Origin: Streptomyces sp. NBC_00568
GTDB lineage: Bacteria; Actinomycetota; Actinomycetes; Streptomycetales; Streptomycetaceae
NCBI RefSeq assembly: GCF_026341855.1
Contig: NZ_JAPENW010000001.1
Span: 4,517,001-4,581,000 of the forward strand
DNA: 64,000 nucleotides
Direction of reading: 5' to 3'
In this document: piece by piece, positions 55,026 to 64,000 of the stretch
Layout of the letters: each line of letters opens with the position of its first letter
How positions within the stretch are numbered: position 1 is the stretch's first letter
Position numbers and translations under genes: made by a program
Notes under the pieces: model-generated
Told to the model about the DNA's origin: nothing
Database searches by the model: none
What the model saw: the letters and a program-made list of their open reading frames with translations, nothing else

Positions 55026-56012
55026 ATGGCCAAGAAGACCGCACAAGACGACCCTCTCGCCCCTGTCACGCTGGCAGTGGGCCAGGAGGATCTCCTGCTC
55101 GACCGTGCCGTGCAGGAGGTGGTGGCCGCCGCCCGGGCCGCCGACGCCGACACGGATGTTCGGGACCTCACCCCGGACCAGTTGCAGCCCGGCACGCTCG
55201 CCGAGCTGACGAGTCCCTCGCTCTTCTCCGAGCGCAAGGTCGTGGTCGTACGCAACGCGCAGGATCTGTCGGCCGACACGATCAAGGACGTCAAGGCGTA
55301 TCTGGGGTCGCCCGCCGAGGAGATCACGCTGGTGCTCCTGCACGCGGGTGGGGCCAAGGGCAAGGGGCTGCTCGATGCCGCGCGCAAGGTGGGGGCACGG
55401 GAGGTGGCGTGTCCCAAGATGACGAAGCCGGCGGACCGGCTGGCGTTCGTGCGCGGCGAGTTCCGGGCGCTGGGCCGGTCGGCCACGCCGGAGGCCTGCC
55501 AGGCGCTGGTGGACTCCATCGGAAGCGATCTGCGCGAGCTGGCGTCCGCCGTGTCGCAGCTGACCGCGGATGTCGAGGGGACGATCGACGAGGCCGTCGT
55601 CGGGCGGTACTACACCGGGCGGGCCGAGGCATCCAGCTTCACCGTGGCCGATCGGGCCGTGGAGGGGCGGGCCGCGGAGGCCTTGGAGGCGTTGCGATGG
55701 TCGCTGTCGACCGGCGTGGCTCCCGTTCTGATCACCAGCGCGCTCGCGCAAGGGGTGCGGGCGATCGGGAAGCTGTCCTCCGCGCGGGGTGGCAGGCCCG
55801 CCGACCTGGCCCGTGAGCTGGGGATGCCGCCGTGGAAGATCGATCGGGTGCGGCAGCAGATGCGGGGATGGACGCCCGACGGGGTCGCCGCGGCCCTCAC
55901 GGCCGTCGCTGAGGCGGACGCCGGGGTCAAGGGCGGCGGGGACGATCCCGAGTACGCCCTGGAGAAGGCGGTCGTCGCCATCGCGCGGGCGGCTCGCTCC
56001 GGTCGGCGCTAG
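55026..56012 (+). CDS. holA: DNA polymerase III subunit delta
   Basis: 328 residues. LAPVTLAVGQEDLLLDRAVQEVV opens the AAA+-like clamp-loader fold; LTSPSLFSERKVVVVRNA and the C-terminal DPEYALEKAVVAIARAAR are typical of HolA. It opens the beta clamp during loading. ATG 55026 was preferred because the family starts near MAKKT; ATG 55014 is an alternative. GGAG is immediately adjacent, so the ribosome site is unclear. Confidence 0.92.
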   Translation: MAKKTAQDDPLAPVTLAVGQEDLLLDRAVQEVVAAARAADADTDVRDLTPDQLQPGTLAELTSPSLFSERKVVVVRNAQDLSADTIKDVKAYLGSPAEEITLVLLHAGGAKGKGLLDAARKVGAREVACPKMTKPADRLAFVRGEFRALGRSATPEACQALVDSIGSDLRELASAVSQLTADVEGTIDEAVVGRYYTGRAEASSFTVADRAVEGRAAEALEALRWSLSTGVAPVLITSALAQGVRAIGKLSSARGGRPADLARELGMPPWKIDRVRQQMRGWTPDGVAAALTAVAEADAGVKGGGDDPEYALEKAVVAIARAARSGRR

Positions 56013-56075
56013 CCGGTCTGCTCCGGTCGGCGTCAGCCGGTCTGTCTCGGTCGGCGATACCGAAGGTCCCGTCAT

Positions 56076-56127
56076 ACCGAAGGCCCCGCTCGTTCTCCCG
56101 GGGAAGGGAGGCGGCGGGGCCTTCGGT
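56076..56127 (+). terminator. Terminator after holA
   Basis: ACCGAAGGCCCCGC (56076-56089) pairs perfectly with GCGGGGCCTTCGGT (56114-56127); the loop contains a smaller hairpin. Confidence 0.75.
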
Positions 56128-56268
56128 TCAAGCTGGTGGATTCACGCCCGCGTGGCGAACGCAGATCGTGCGTGAATCCGGGGGTGTCGGTCGGGAGCGG
56201 GAGAGAGGGCCTGCTCGGGTCCGGCCGACGGTCAAGTCAGGGGTCGAGTCCGGAAGGACTCAGCCGAC

Positions 56269-56535
56269 TCAGCCCTTGAGGGCGGCGACCTTCGAAGCAA
56301 GCGCCGACTTCTTGTTGGCGGCCTGGTTCTTGTGGATGACGCCCTTCGAGACGGCCTTGTCGAGAGCGCGCGACGCGGCGCGCGTGTACTCGGTGGCCTT
56401 CTCGACGTCACCCGCGGCAGACGCCTCGCGGGCCTTGCGGATCGCGGTCTTCAGAGAGGACTTGACGGCCTTGTTGCGCAGCCGGGCCTTCTCGTTGGTC
56501 TTGATCCGCTTGATCTGGGACTTGATGTTCGCCAC
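56269..56535 (-). CDS. rpsT: 30S ribosomal protein S20
   Basis: 88 residues, GTG start at 56535 with TAAAGG upstream. (M)ANIKSQIKRIKTNEKARLRNKAVKSSL and the basic helical pattern identify S20, which binds 16S rRNA. It lies alone on the minus strand, convergent with holA, with only a weak hairpin (56246-56261) after it. Confidence 0.97.
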   Translation of the reverse strand: MANIKSQIKRIKTNEKARLRNKAVKSSLKTAIRKAREASAAGDVEKATEYTRAASRALDKAVSKGVIHKNQAANKKSALASKVAALKG

Positions 56536-56825
56536 GAATGAGCCTTTACAGGTTCAGGCGCGCGAGACAGCACGTCTCACTCGCCGTTTGATTTTCTATG
56601 GGTGCGTCTCCTGCTGAGAGGGCACGAGACACAGCTACCCAGGCTACCAGCCCCCGTCCGAGCGGCCCAAACCGGCCGTCGGCCCTTTGCCGGCGGGCCC
56701 CGAACCGGTCGCGGAAGCCCCGCTCACGCGGCCCAAACCGGTCGCAGGTCCCCGCGCGTGGGACCATGGAACCTACGTATCGATCCGACCCGAGGCGACA
56801 GGCGCCTCAAGAGACAGGACCCTGC

Positions 56826-58694
<1,869 letters not shown>

Positions 58695-58718
58695 TCACGC
58701 CGAATGCCGTAATCCAGG

Positions 58719-58744
58719 GCCCGTCGCGCTTCGGCGCGGCGGGC
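58719..58744 (+). terminator. Terminator after lepA
   Basis: GCCCGTCGCGC (58719-58729) pairs with GCGCGGCGGGC (58734-58744), one G.U, loop TTCG. Confidence 0.75.
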
Positions 58745-58841
58745 TCTGTGCTTGTCTCCGGGGTATGTCCTGGAGGAAGTGACGAGCCGCCGCCTCTTAC
58801 GCACCGGCCGGACGCGCTCTAGTCTGATCTCTGCTCGGTAG

Positions 58842-58856
58842 TTACTCGCGAGTTAA
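58842..58856. promoter_or_regulatory. Palindromic operator-like site upstream of the acyl-CoA synthetase
   Basis: ACTCGCGAGT (58844-58853) is a perfect ten-base palindrome inside TTACTCGCGAGTTAA, 51 bases before GTG 58908. TetR-type fatty-acid regulators often bind sites of this sort. Confidence 0.45.
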
Positions 58857-58907
58857 ACAACAGCCGCAATTGAGCCAGCCGCACTGCCGCGGGCCCCGGA
58901 GGATGTC

Positions 58908-60779
58908 GTGAGCGACACACAGACCCTGATCGAGAACCGTCCGCCGTCCGTCGCCGCCCTCTTCCTGGAGCGCGTGGCGGCTACACCGGACGCCGAGGCA
59001 TACCGTTACCCGGTACCGGCTTCGGGCGAAGGCCCGGACGACTGGAAGTCGCTGAGCTGGGCGCAGGCCGCCGAGCGGGTCTTCGCCATCGCGGCCGGGC
59101 TGATCGAACTCGGCGTCCAGCCGGAGCAGCGCGTCGCGCTCGCCTCCTCGACGCGGGTCGAATGGATCCTGGCCGACCTCGGCATCCTCTGCGCGGGCGC
59201 GGCCACCACGACGGTGTACCCGCAGACCAACGCGGAGGAGTCGGCGTTCATCCTCTCCGACTCCGCGAGCAAGGTCCTCATCGCGGAGGACGCGGCCCAG
59301 CTCGCCAAGGCCCGGGAGAAGCGCGCGGAGCTTCCCGAGCTCACGCGGGTCGTCGTCATCGACCCGGAGGGCGTCGAGACCGATGACTGGGTCCTCACGC
59401 TGACCGAGCTGGAGGCGCGCGGTACCGCGTACCTGGAGAAGCACCCCGAGCTGATCAAGGAGCGCGTCGGCGCGATCACTGCCGACCAGCTCGCGACCCT
59501 CATCTACACCTCCGGCACCACGGGCCGCCCCAAGGGTGTCCGCCTGCCGCACGACAACTGGTCGTACATGGCGAAGGCGATCGCCGCGACCGGCCTGGTC
59601 GGCGCTGACGACGTCCAGTACCTGTGGCTGCCGCTCGCGCACGTCTTCGGCAAGGTCCTCACCTCCGGCCAGATCGAGGTCGGGCACGTCACCGCCGTCG
59701 ACGGCCGCGTGGACAAGATCATCGAGAACCTGCCGGTGGTGCAGCCGACGTACATGGCTGCCGTGCCGCGCATCTTCGAGAAGGTCTACAACGGGGTCGC
59801 GGCCAAGGCGCGGGCCGGCGGCGGTGCCAAGTACAAGATCTTCCAGTGGGCCTCCGAGGTCTCCCGCGAGTACGCGAAGGCCAGCCAGGACAACTTCCGC
59901 CGTACCGGCTCGGCCTCCGTGCCCTTCGCGCTCGGCGCCAAGCACAAGGTCGCCGACGCGCTCGTCTTCGCCAAGATCCGTGAGGCCTTCGGCGGCAACC
60001 TGCGCGCCTGTGTCTCCGGCTCCGCCGCGCTCGCGCCCGACATCGGCTACTTCTTCGCCGGCGCCGGCATCCACATCCTCGAGGGCTACGGGCTCACCGA
60101 GTCCTCCGCCGCCTCCTTCGTGAACCCGGGCGAGGCCTACCGCACCGGCACGGTCGGCAAGCCGCTGCCCGGCACCGAGGTGCGCATCGCGGACGACGGC
60201 GAGATCCTGCTGCGCGGCCCCGGCATCATGGAGGGCTACCACGGGCTGCCCGAGAAGACCGCCGAGGTGCTCGAGGCGGACGGCTGGTTCCACACCGGCG
60301 ACATCGGTGAGCTGTCCCCGGACGGCTACCTGCGGATCACCGACCGCAAGAAGGACCTCATCAAGACCTCCGGCGGCAAGTACATCTCGCCCGCCGAGGC
60401 CGAGGGCCAGTTCAAGGCCGTCTGCCCGTACGTCTCCAACATCCTCGTGCACGGCGCCGACCGGAACTTCTGCACCGCGCTCATCGCCCTCGACGAGCCG
60501 TCCATCCTCGACTGGGCCAAGGACAACGGCCTGGGCGGCAAGTCGTACGCCGAGGTCGTCGCGGCGCCCGCCACGGTCGCCCTCGTCGAGGGCTATGTGA
60601 AGGAACTCAACGCGGGCCTCCAGCGCTGGCAGACCATCAAGAAGTTCCGCCTCCTGCCCCGCGACCTGGACGTCGAGCACGGCGAGATCACCCCGAGCCT
60701 CAAGCTGAAGCGCCCGGTCGTCGAGCGGGAGTACAAGCACCTGATCGACGAGATGTACGCGGGGACGCGCGAGGCATAA
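58908..60779 (+). CDS. Long-chain acyl-CoA synthetase (AMP-forming, FadD-like)
   Basis: 623 residues. The ATP/AMP signature YTSGTTGRPKGV, GYGLTESSA and TGDIGELSPDGYLRITDRKKDLIKTSGGKY are all present. It adenylates fatty acids and joins them to CoA; chain length is not predictable. GTG 58908 has CGGAGG at eight bases. A palindromic site just upstream suggests control by a fatty-acid-responsive repressor. Confidence 0.92.
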   Translation: MSDTQTLIENRPPSVAALFLERVAATPDAEAYRYPVPASGEGPDDWKSLSWAQAAERVFAIAAGLIELGVQPEQRVALASSTRVEWILADLGILCAGAATTTVYPQTNAEESAFILSDSASKVLIAEDAAQLAKAREKRAELPELTRVVVIDPEGVETDDWVLTLTELEARGTAYLEKHPELIKERVGAITADQLATLIYTSGTTGRPKGVRLPHDNWSYMAKAIAATGLVGADDVQYLWLPLAHVFGKVLTSGQIEVGHVTAVDGRVDKIIENLPVVQPTYMAAVPRIFEKVYNGVAAKARAGGGAKYKIFQWASEVSREYAKASQDNFRRTGSASVPFALGAKHKVADALVFAKIREAFGGNLRACVSGSAALAPDIGYFFAGAGIHILEGYGLTESSAASFVNPGEAYRTGTVGKPLPGTEVRIADDGEILLRGPGIMEGYHGLPEKTAEVLEADGWFHTGDIGELSPDGYLRITDRKKDLIKTSGGKYISPAEAEGQFKAVCPYVSNILVHGADRNFCTALIALDEPSILDWAKDNGLGGKSYAEVVAAPATVALVEGYVKELNAGLQRWQTIKKFRLLPRDLDVEHGEITPSLKLKRPVVEREYKHLIDEMYAGTREA

Positions 60780-60858
60780 CCCTCGGTCCTCGGTCCGCGG
60801 TCCTGGGTTCCACGGGGGCGGGGCGTGCGGGGCTTCACCGCGACCGAGCGGTGCGGCT

Positions 60859-60927
60859 CTACGCGTCCCGCCCCCGACCCGTTCCCACGCGCCTCGCCCC
60901 GACCCGTTCCTACGCGTCCCGCCCCCG
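60859..60927. repeat. Three 25-26 bp direct repeats overlapping the response-regulator stop
   Basis: CTACGCGTCCCGCCCCCG occurs at 60859-60876 and 60910-60927, with a variant copy near 60885-60909 (CGCGCCTCGCCCCGACCCG). The last copy contains the stop codon of the response regulator. Confidence 0.6.
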
Positions 60928-61494
60928 CCGCATCTCTCGCAGCAGTTCCTCCAGCTGCCGTATGCGGTCACGGAGTTCGGGCACGTCCTGGAGGGTGCCG
61001 GCCGCCATGTCCGTCTCGATCCTCCTCAGGCCGTCGGCGAGTTCGTCGAACTGCCGCTGTTCGCGGGCGAGCAGGCGTTCCAGCTGCCGGTTCTTGCGGT
61101 GCAGGTCGAGGAAGACGGTGACCTTGGCGCGCAGGACCCACGGGTCGAACGGCTTGGTCAGATAGTCGGCGGCCCCGGTCGCGTACCCGCGGAAGGCGTA
61201 GCCCGCGTCGGCGTCCGTGCCCGTCAGGAAGATGATGGGCACGTCCTTGGTCTGGTCGAGCCTCTTGATGTTCGCGGCCGTCTCGAATCCGTCCATGCCC
61301 GGCATCCGGATGTCGAGCAGGACGACCGCGAACCGCTGCCGCAGCAGCGCCTTCATCGCCTCCTCGCCCGAACGCGCCCGCACCAGCGGCTCGTTGAGGG
61401 ACCCCAGGACGGCCTCCAGCGCGATCAGGTTGTCCTCCATGTCGTCGACGAGGAGGATGCTCGCGCGCTCGCCGGTCGTTGCCTCAGCGCTCAT
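60910..61494 (-). CDS. Response regulator with C-terminal coiled coil
   Basis: 194 residues. Receiver domain at about 10-130 with D17/D18, phospho-acceptor D61 in VVLLDIRMPGMDG, and K114 in DYLTKPFD. Instead of a DNA-binding domain it ends in a Leu/Arg/Glu coiled coil (about 132-190). It should act by protein contact. It lies 12 bases downstream of the hybrid kinase, same operon. This layout resembles the OsaB-type regulator of S. coelicolor osmoadaptation; I infer this only from architecture. Confidence 0.9.
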   Translation of the reverse strand: MSAEATTGERASILLVDDMEDNLIALEAVLGSLNEPLVRARSGEEAMKALLRQRFAVVLLDIRMPGMDGFETAANIKRLDQTKDVPIIFLTGTDADAGYAFRGYATGAADYLTKPFDPWVLRAKVTVFLDLHRKNRQLERLLAREQRQFDELADGLRRIETDMAAGTLQDVPELRDRIRQLEELLREMRRGRDA

Positions 61495-61506
61495 GATGAC
61501 GGTGCC

Positions 61507-64000
61507 TCACTCGGTCCGCGATGTCTCGGTGCCTCGCCTTCGCGGCGCCTTCGCCGACGCCGCCGGGGCGCCCGTTCCCGATGTACCGGGGTGCCCCTCC
61601 GGCTCCGCGGCGCCCGTCGCGGCCAGGTCGGCCCGGTCCCCCTCGTCCGTGCCCTCGGGGTCGAGGAGGGCGCAGACGACGGTGAGGAGCTGGTCGACGT
61701 CCACCGGTTTCGGTACGTAGTCGTTGGCGCCCCGCGCGATGGATTTCTCGCGGTCGCCGGGCATCGCCTTCGCGGTCAGCGCGACGATGGGCAGCCCCGT
61801 CCAGCGAGGGGTGCGGCGGATGGCGGAGATCGTCTCGTAGCCGTCCATCTCCGGCATCATGATGTCCATCAGCACGAGCTCCACGTCGGGATTGCGCTCC
61901 AGGGTCTCGATGCCCTCGCGGCCGTTCTCCGCGTACAGGACGGGCATGCCCACCCGGCCGAGCACATGGGTGAGCGCGAAGACATTGCGGATGTCGTCGT
62001 CGACGATCAACACCCTTCGTCCCGGCAGGACATGACCGGCCCGGCCGGACTTCCAGGCCTCCAGTTTGGTGGGGGCCGGCCAGGCGTCGTCGGTGTCGTG
62101 GACGGTGTAGGGCTCGCTGGACAACTGCTCCGGGATCGGCACGAGATGGTCCTCGTGCGTGGGCCCGGTCGCCGCGTGCCCGGGGCTCACCACGGGAACG
62201 TACAGCGTGAAGGTGGAACCCTCGCCCGGCTTGCTCTCCGCGACGATGCGGCCGCCGAGCAGCCCGGCGATCTCCCGGCTGATGGACAGCCCGAGGCCCG
62301 TACCGCCGTACTTGCGGTTGGTGGTGCCGTCGGCCTGCTGGAACGCCTCGAAGATCACCGGCAGTTTCTCCGCGGCGATGCCGATGCCGGTGTCGGAGAC
62401 GGCGAAGGCGATCACGTGGTCGCCGTTCTCGCGGGTGGAGGCGTGATCGGGGTCCTTGACGCGGTCGACGCGCAGTTCGACGCTGCCGCTCGCGGTGAAC
62501 TTGATCGCGTTGGAGAGCAGGTTGCGCAGGATCTGCTGGAGCCGCTGCTCGTCGGAGTACATCTCGCGCGGTACGGCCTCGCCGACGGCCACCTCGAAGG
62601 AGAGCCCCCGGTCGAGGGTGAGCGGGCGGAAGGTGGCGTGGACGTAGTCGAGCAGCTTGATGAGCGGCAGCTTCTTGGGGCGTACGTCCATCCGGCCCGC
62701 CTCGATCTTCGACAGGTCGAGGATGTCGTTGATGAGCTGGAGGAGGTCCGATCCCGATCGGTGGATGGTCGTCGCGAACTGGACTTCCTGGTCGGAGAGA
62801 CGGCCGTCGGGGTTGTCGGAGAGCAGCCGGGCGAGGATCAGCAGGGAGTTGAGCGGGGTGCGCAACTCGTGCGACATGTTGGCCAGGAACTCCGACTTGT
62901 ACTGCGAACTGGTGGCGAGGAGAGCCGCCTTCTCCTCCAGTTCGGCGTTGGACCGCTGCAGTTCCGCCTGCTGCGACTGGAGTTCGTCCGAACGGTCCTG
63001 GAGCTGGATGGCCAGGCGCTGGGACTCACCGAGCAGGGACTCCGTGCGGGAGTTGGCGATGATCGTGTTGATGGCGACGCCGATGGTGTTCACGAACTGG
63101 TCGAAGAACGCGAGGTGGACGTCGGAGAAGCGGGAGAAGGAGGCGAGTTCGATGACACCGAGGAGCTTGTCCTCGAACAGGATCGGGATGATGACGACAC
63201 TGGCGGGAGCCGCCTCCCCGAGCCCGCTGTTGATCTTGATGTAGTCCGGCGGTGCCTCCTCGACGAGGATCCGCTTCTTCTCGCGCGCCGCCTGCCGGAC
63301 CAGGCCGTGCACCGGCATGCCGCCCGTGTCGACGGTCGCGCCCTGTGCCGAGCCGTACCCGGCGATGAAGGCAAGTCCCTTGGCGGGCACCGCCGTACGC
63401 AGGGACGCCTCGTCCTCCTCCGGGTCGGCCAGGAAGAAGGCGCCGTACTGCGCGTTCACCAGCGGGGTCAGCTCGCGCAGGATCAGGTCGGCGACCTCCA
63501 TCAGGTCGCGATGGCCCTGCATCAGCGCGGCGAGGCGGGCGAGGTTCGACTCCAGCCAGTCCTTCGCGCGGGTGGTCTCGCGGAGGTTGGCCACCATCAG
63601 GTTGATGTTGTCCTTCAGCTCCGCGACCTCGCCCTGCGTCTCCACGGTGATGGAGCGGGACATGTCGCCCTGGGCCACCGCGGACGCCACCTCGGCGATC
63701 GCGCGGACCTGGGTGGTGAGGTTGGAGGCGAGTTCGTTCACGTTCGTCGTCAGGCGCTTCCAGGTGCCGTACACGCCCTCGACCCGCGCCTGGCCGCCGA
63801 GTTGGCCCTCCGAGCCCACCTCGCGGGCCACCCGGGTGACCTCGGAGGAGAACGACGACAGGGTGTCGACCATCGTGTTGATGGTCGTCTTCAGTTCGAG
63901 GATCTCGCCGCGGGCGTCCACATCGATCTTCTTCGAGAGGTCGCCCTGGGCCACCGCCGTGGCGACCTGGGCGATGTTGCGGACCTGCGAGGTCAGGTTG
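61507..64000 (-). CDS. Multi-HAMP hybrid sensor histidine kinase (partial, N-terminus beyond window)
   Basis: At least 831 residues. Starting at the window edge there are repeated HAMP units (VAQGDLSKKIDVDARGEI, VAQGDMSRSITVETQGEV), then a GAF domain (about 220-370 of the visible part), a HisKA box with FLANMSHELRTPL, HATPase_c (DTGIGIAAEKL, GGTGLGLSIS) and a receiver domain with LVLMDIMMPEMDG. A Gly/Ala-rich tail ends it. The HAMP-repeat arrangement is like Nik1/OsaA-type osmosensing kinases. It probably phosphorylates the adjacent coiled-coil response regulator. Confidence 0.92.
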   Translation of the reverse strand, partial: NLTSQVRNIAQVATAVAQGDLSKKIDVDARGEILELKTTINTMVDTLSSFSSEVTRVAREVGSEGQLGGQARVEGVYGTWKRLTTNVNELASNLTTQVRAIAEVASAVAQGDMSRSITVETQGEVAELKDNINLMVANLRETTRAKDWLESNLARLAALMQGHRDLMEVADLILRELTPLVNAQYGAFFLADPEEDEASLRTAVPAKGLAFIAGYGSAQGATVDTGGMPVHGLVRQAAREKKRILVEEAPPDYIKINSGLGEAAPASVVIIPILFEDKLLGVIELASFSRFSDVHLAFFDQFVNTIGVAINTIIANSRTESLLGESQRLAIQLQDRSDELQSQQAELQRSNAELEEKAALLATSSQYKSEFLANMSHELRTPLNSLLILARLLSDNPDGRLSDQEVQFATTIHRSGSDLLQLINDILDLSKIEAGRMDVRPKKLPLIKLLDYVHATFRPLTLDRGLSFEVAVGEAVPREMYSDEQRLQQILRNLLSNAIKFTASGSVELRVDRVKDPDHASTRENGDHVIAFAVSDTGIGIAAEKLPVIFEAFQQADGTTNRKYGGTGLGLSISREIAGLLGGRIVAESKPGEGSTFTLYVPVVSPGHAATGPTHEDHLVPIPEQLSSEPYTVHDTDDAWPAPTKLEAWKSGRAGHVLPGRRVLIVDDDIRNVFALTHVLGRVGMPVLYAENGREGIETLERNPDVELVLMDIMMPEMDGYETISAIRRTPRWTGLPIVALTAKAMPGDREKSIARGANDYVPKPVDVDQLLTVVCALLDPEGTDEGDRADLAATGAAEPEGHPGTSGTGAPAASAKAPRRRGTETSRTE

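Overview
The window is high-GC actinobacterial chromosome and almost certainly Streptomyces or a very close relative. Reading frames have strongly G/C-biased third positions and GTG starts are common. The core order rne, rplU-rpmA-obg, proB-proA, nadD-LCP-rsfS, leuS, comEA-comEC, holA, rpsT, lepA is the familiar Streptomyces arrangement. There are no insertion sequences, phage genes or CRISPR arrays.

Layout: 0-7 kb is accessory (truncated DUF2252 gene, carboxymuconolactone-decarboxylase-like protein, six-TM membrane protein, a tRNA-like element, orphan barstar-like protein, secreted collagen-like protein, TPR glycosyltransferase, repetitive multi-TM protein). 7-12 kb holds the DUF2344 protein and a large RNase E/G. 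12.3-23.1 kb is an accessory block between rne and rplU: two very large, divergently transcribed secreted proteins. One is an RHS/YD-repeat protein whose C-terminal tip looks like a beta-pore-forming domain. The other is an FG-GAP plus bulb-lectin protein. 23.2-31.7 kb is rplU-rpmA-obg, a teichoic-acid-type glycerophosphotransferase on the other strand, and proB-(155 aa)-proA. 32-40 kb is an envelope-flavoured set (two paralogous membrane proteins, an M48 protease, two tiny membrane proteins, nadD, an LCP-type protein, rsfS, a histidine phosphatase). 39.9-41.5 kb carries two identical tRNA-Ala(GGC) genes flanking two zinc-ribbon genes. 41.6-44.5 kb is a two-gene redox operon (membrane b-type cytochrome plus NuoF-like flavoprotein/ferredoxin). 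44.7-56.5 kb is leuS behind a leucine attenuator, DegV, comEA-comEC, an arylamine N-acetyltransferase, holA and rpsT. 56.8-64 kb is lepA, an acyl-CoA synthetase, and a response regulator with a multi-HAMP hybrid histidine kinase that runs off the end.

Working themes are ribosome biogenesis and translation (rplU, rpmA, obg, rsfS, rpsT, lepA, leuS), proline synthesis (proBA), NAD synthesis (nadD), cell-wall and envelope assembly (glycerophosphotransferase, LCP protein, membrane pair), DNA uptake/replication (comEA, comEC, holA), and secreted interaction proteins. Several promoters place a -10 hexamer six to eight bases before the start codon, implying leaderless mRNAs. Short 5-7 bp tandem repeats recur between genes.

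The items most worth a second look are the RHS/FG-GAP pair and its pore-former-like tip, the tRNA-like element near 2.5 kb, the membrane paralogue pair at 32.2-34.1 kb, and the tandem hairpin array after obg.
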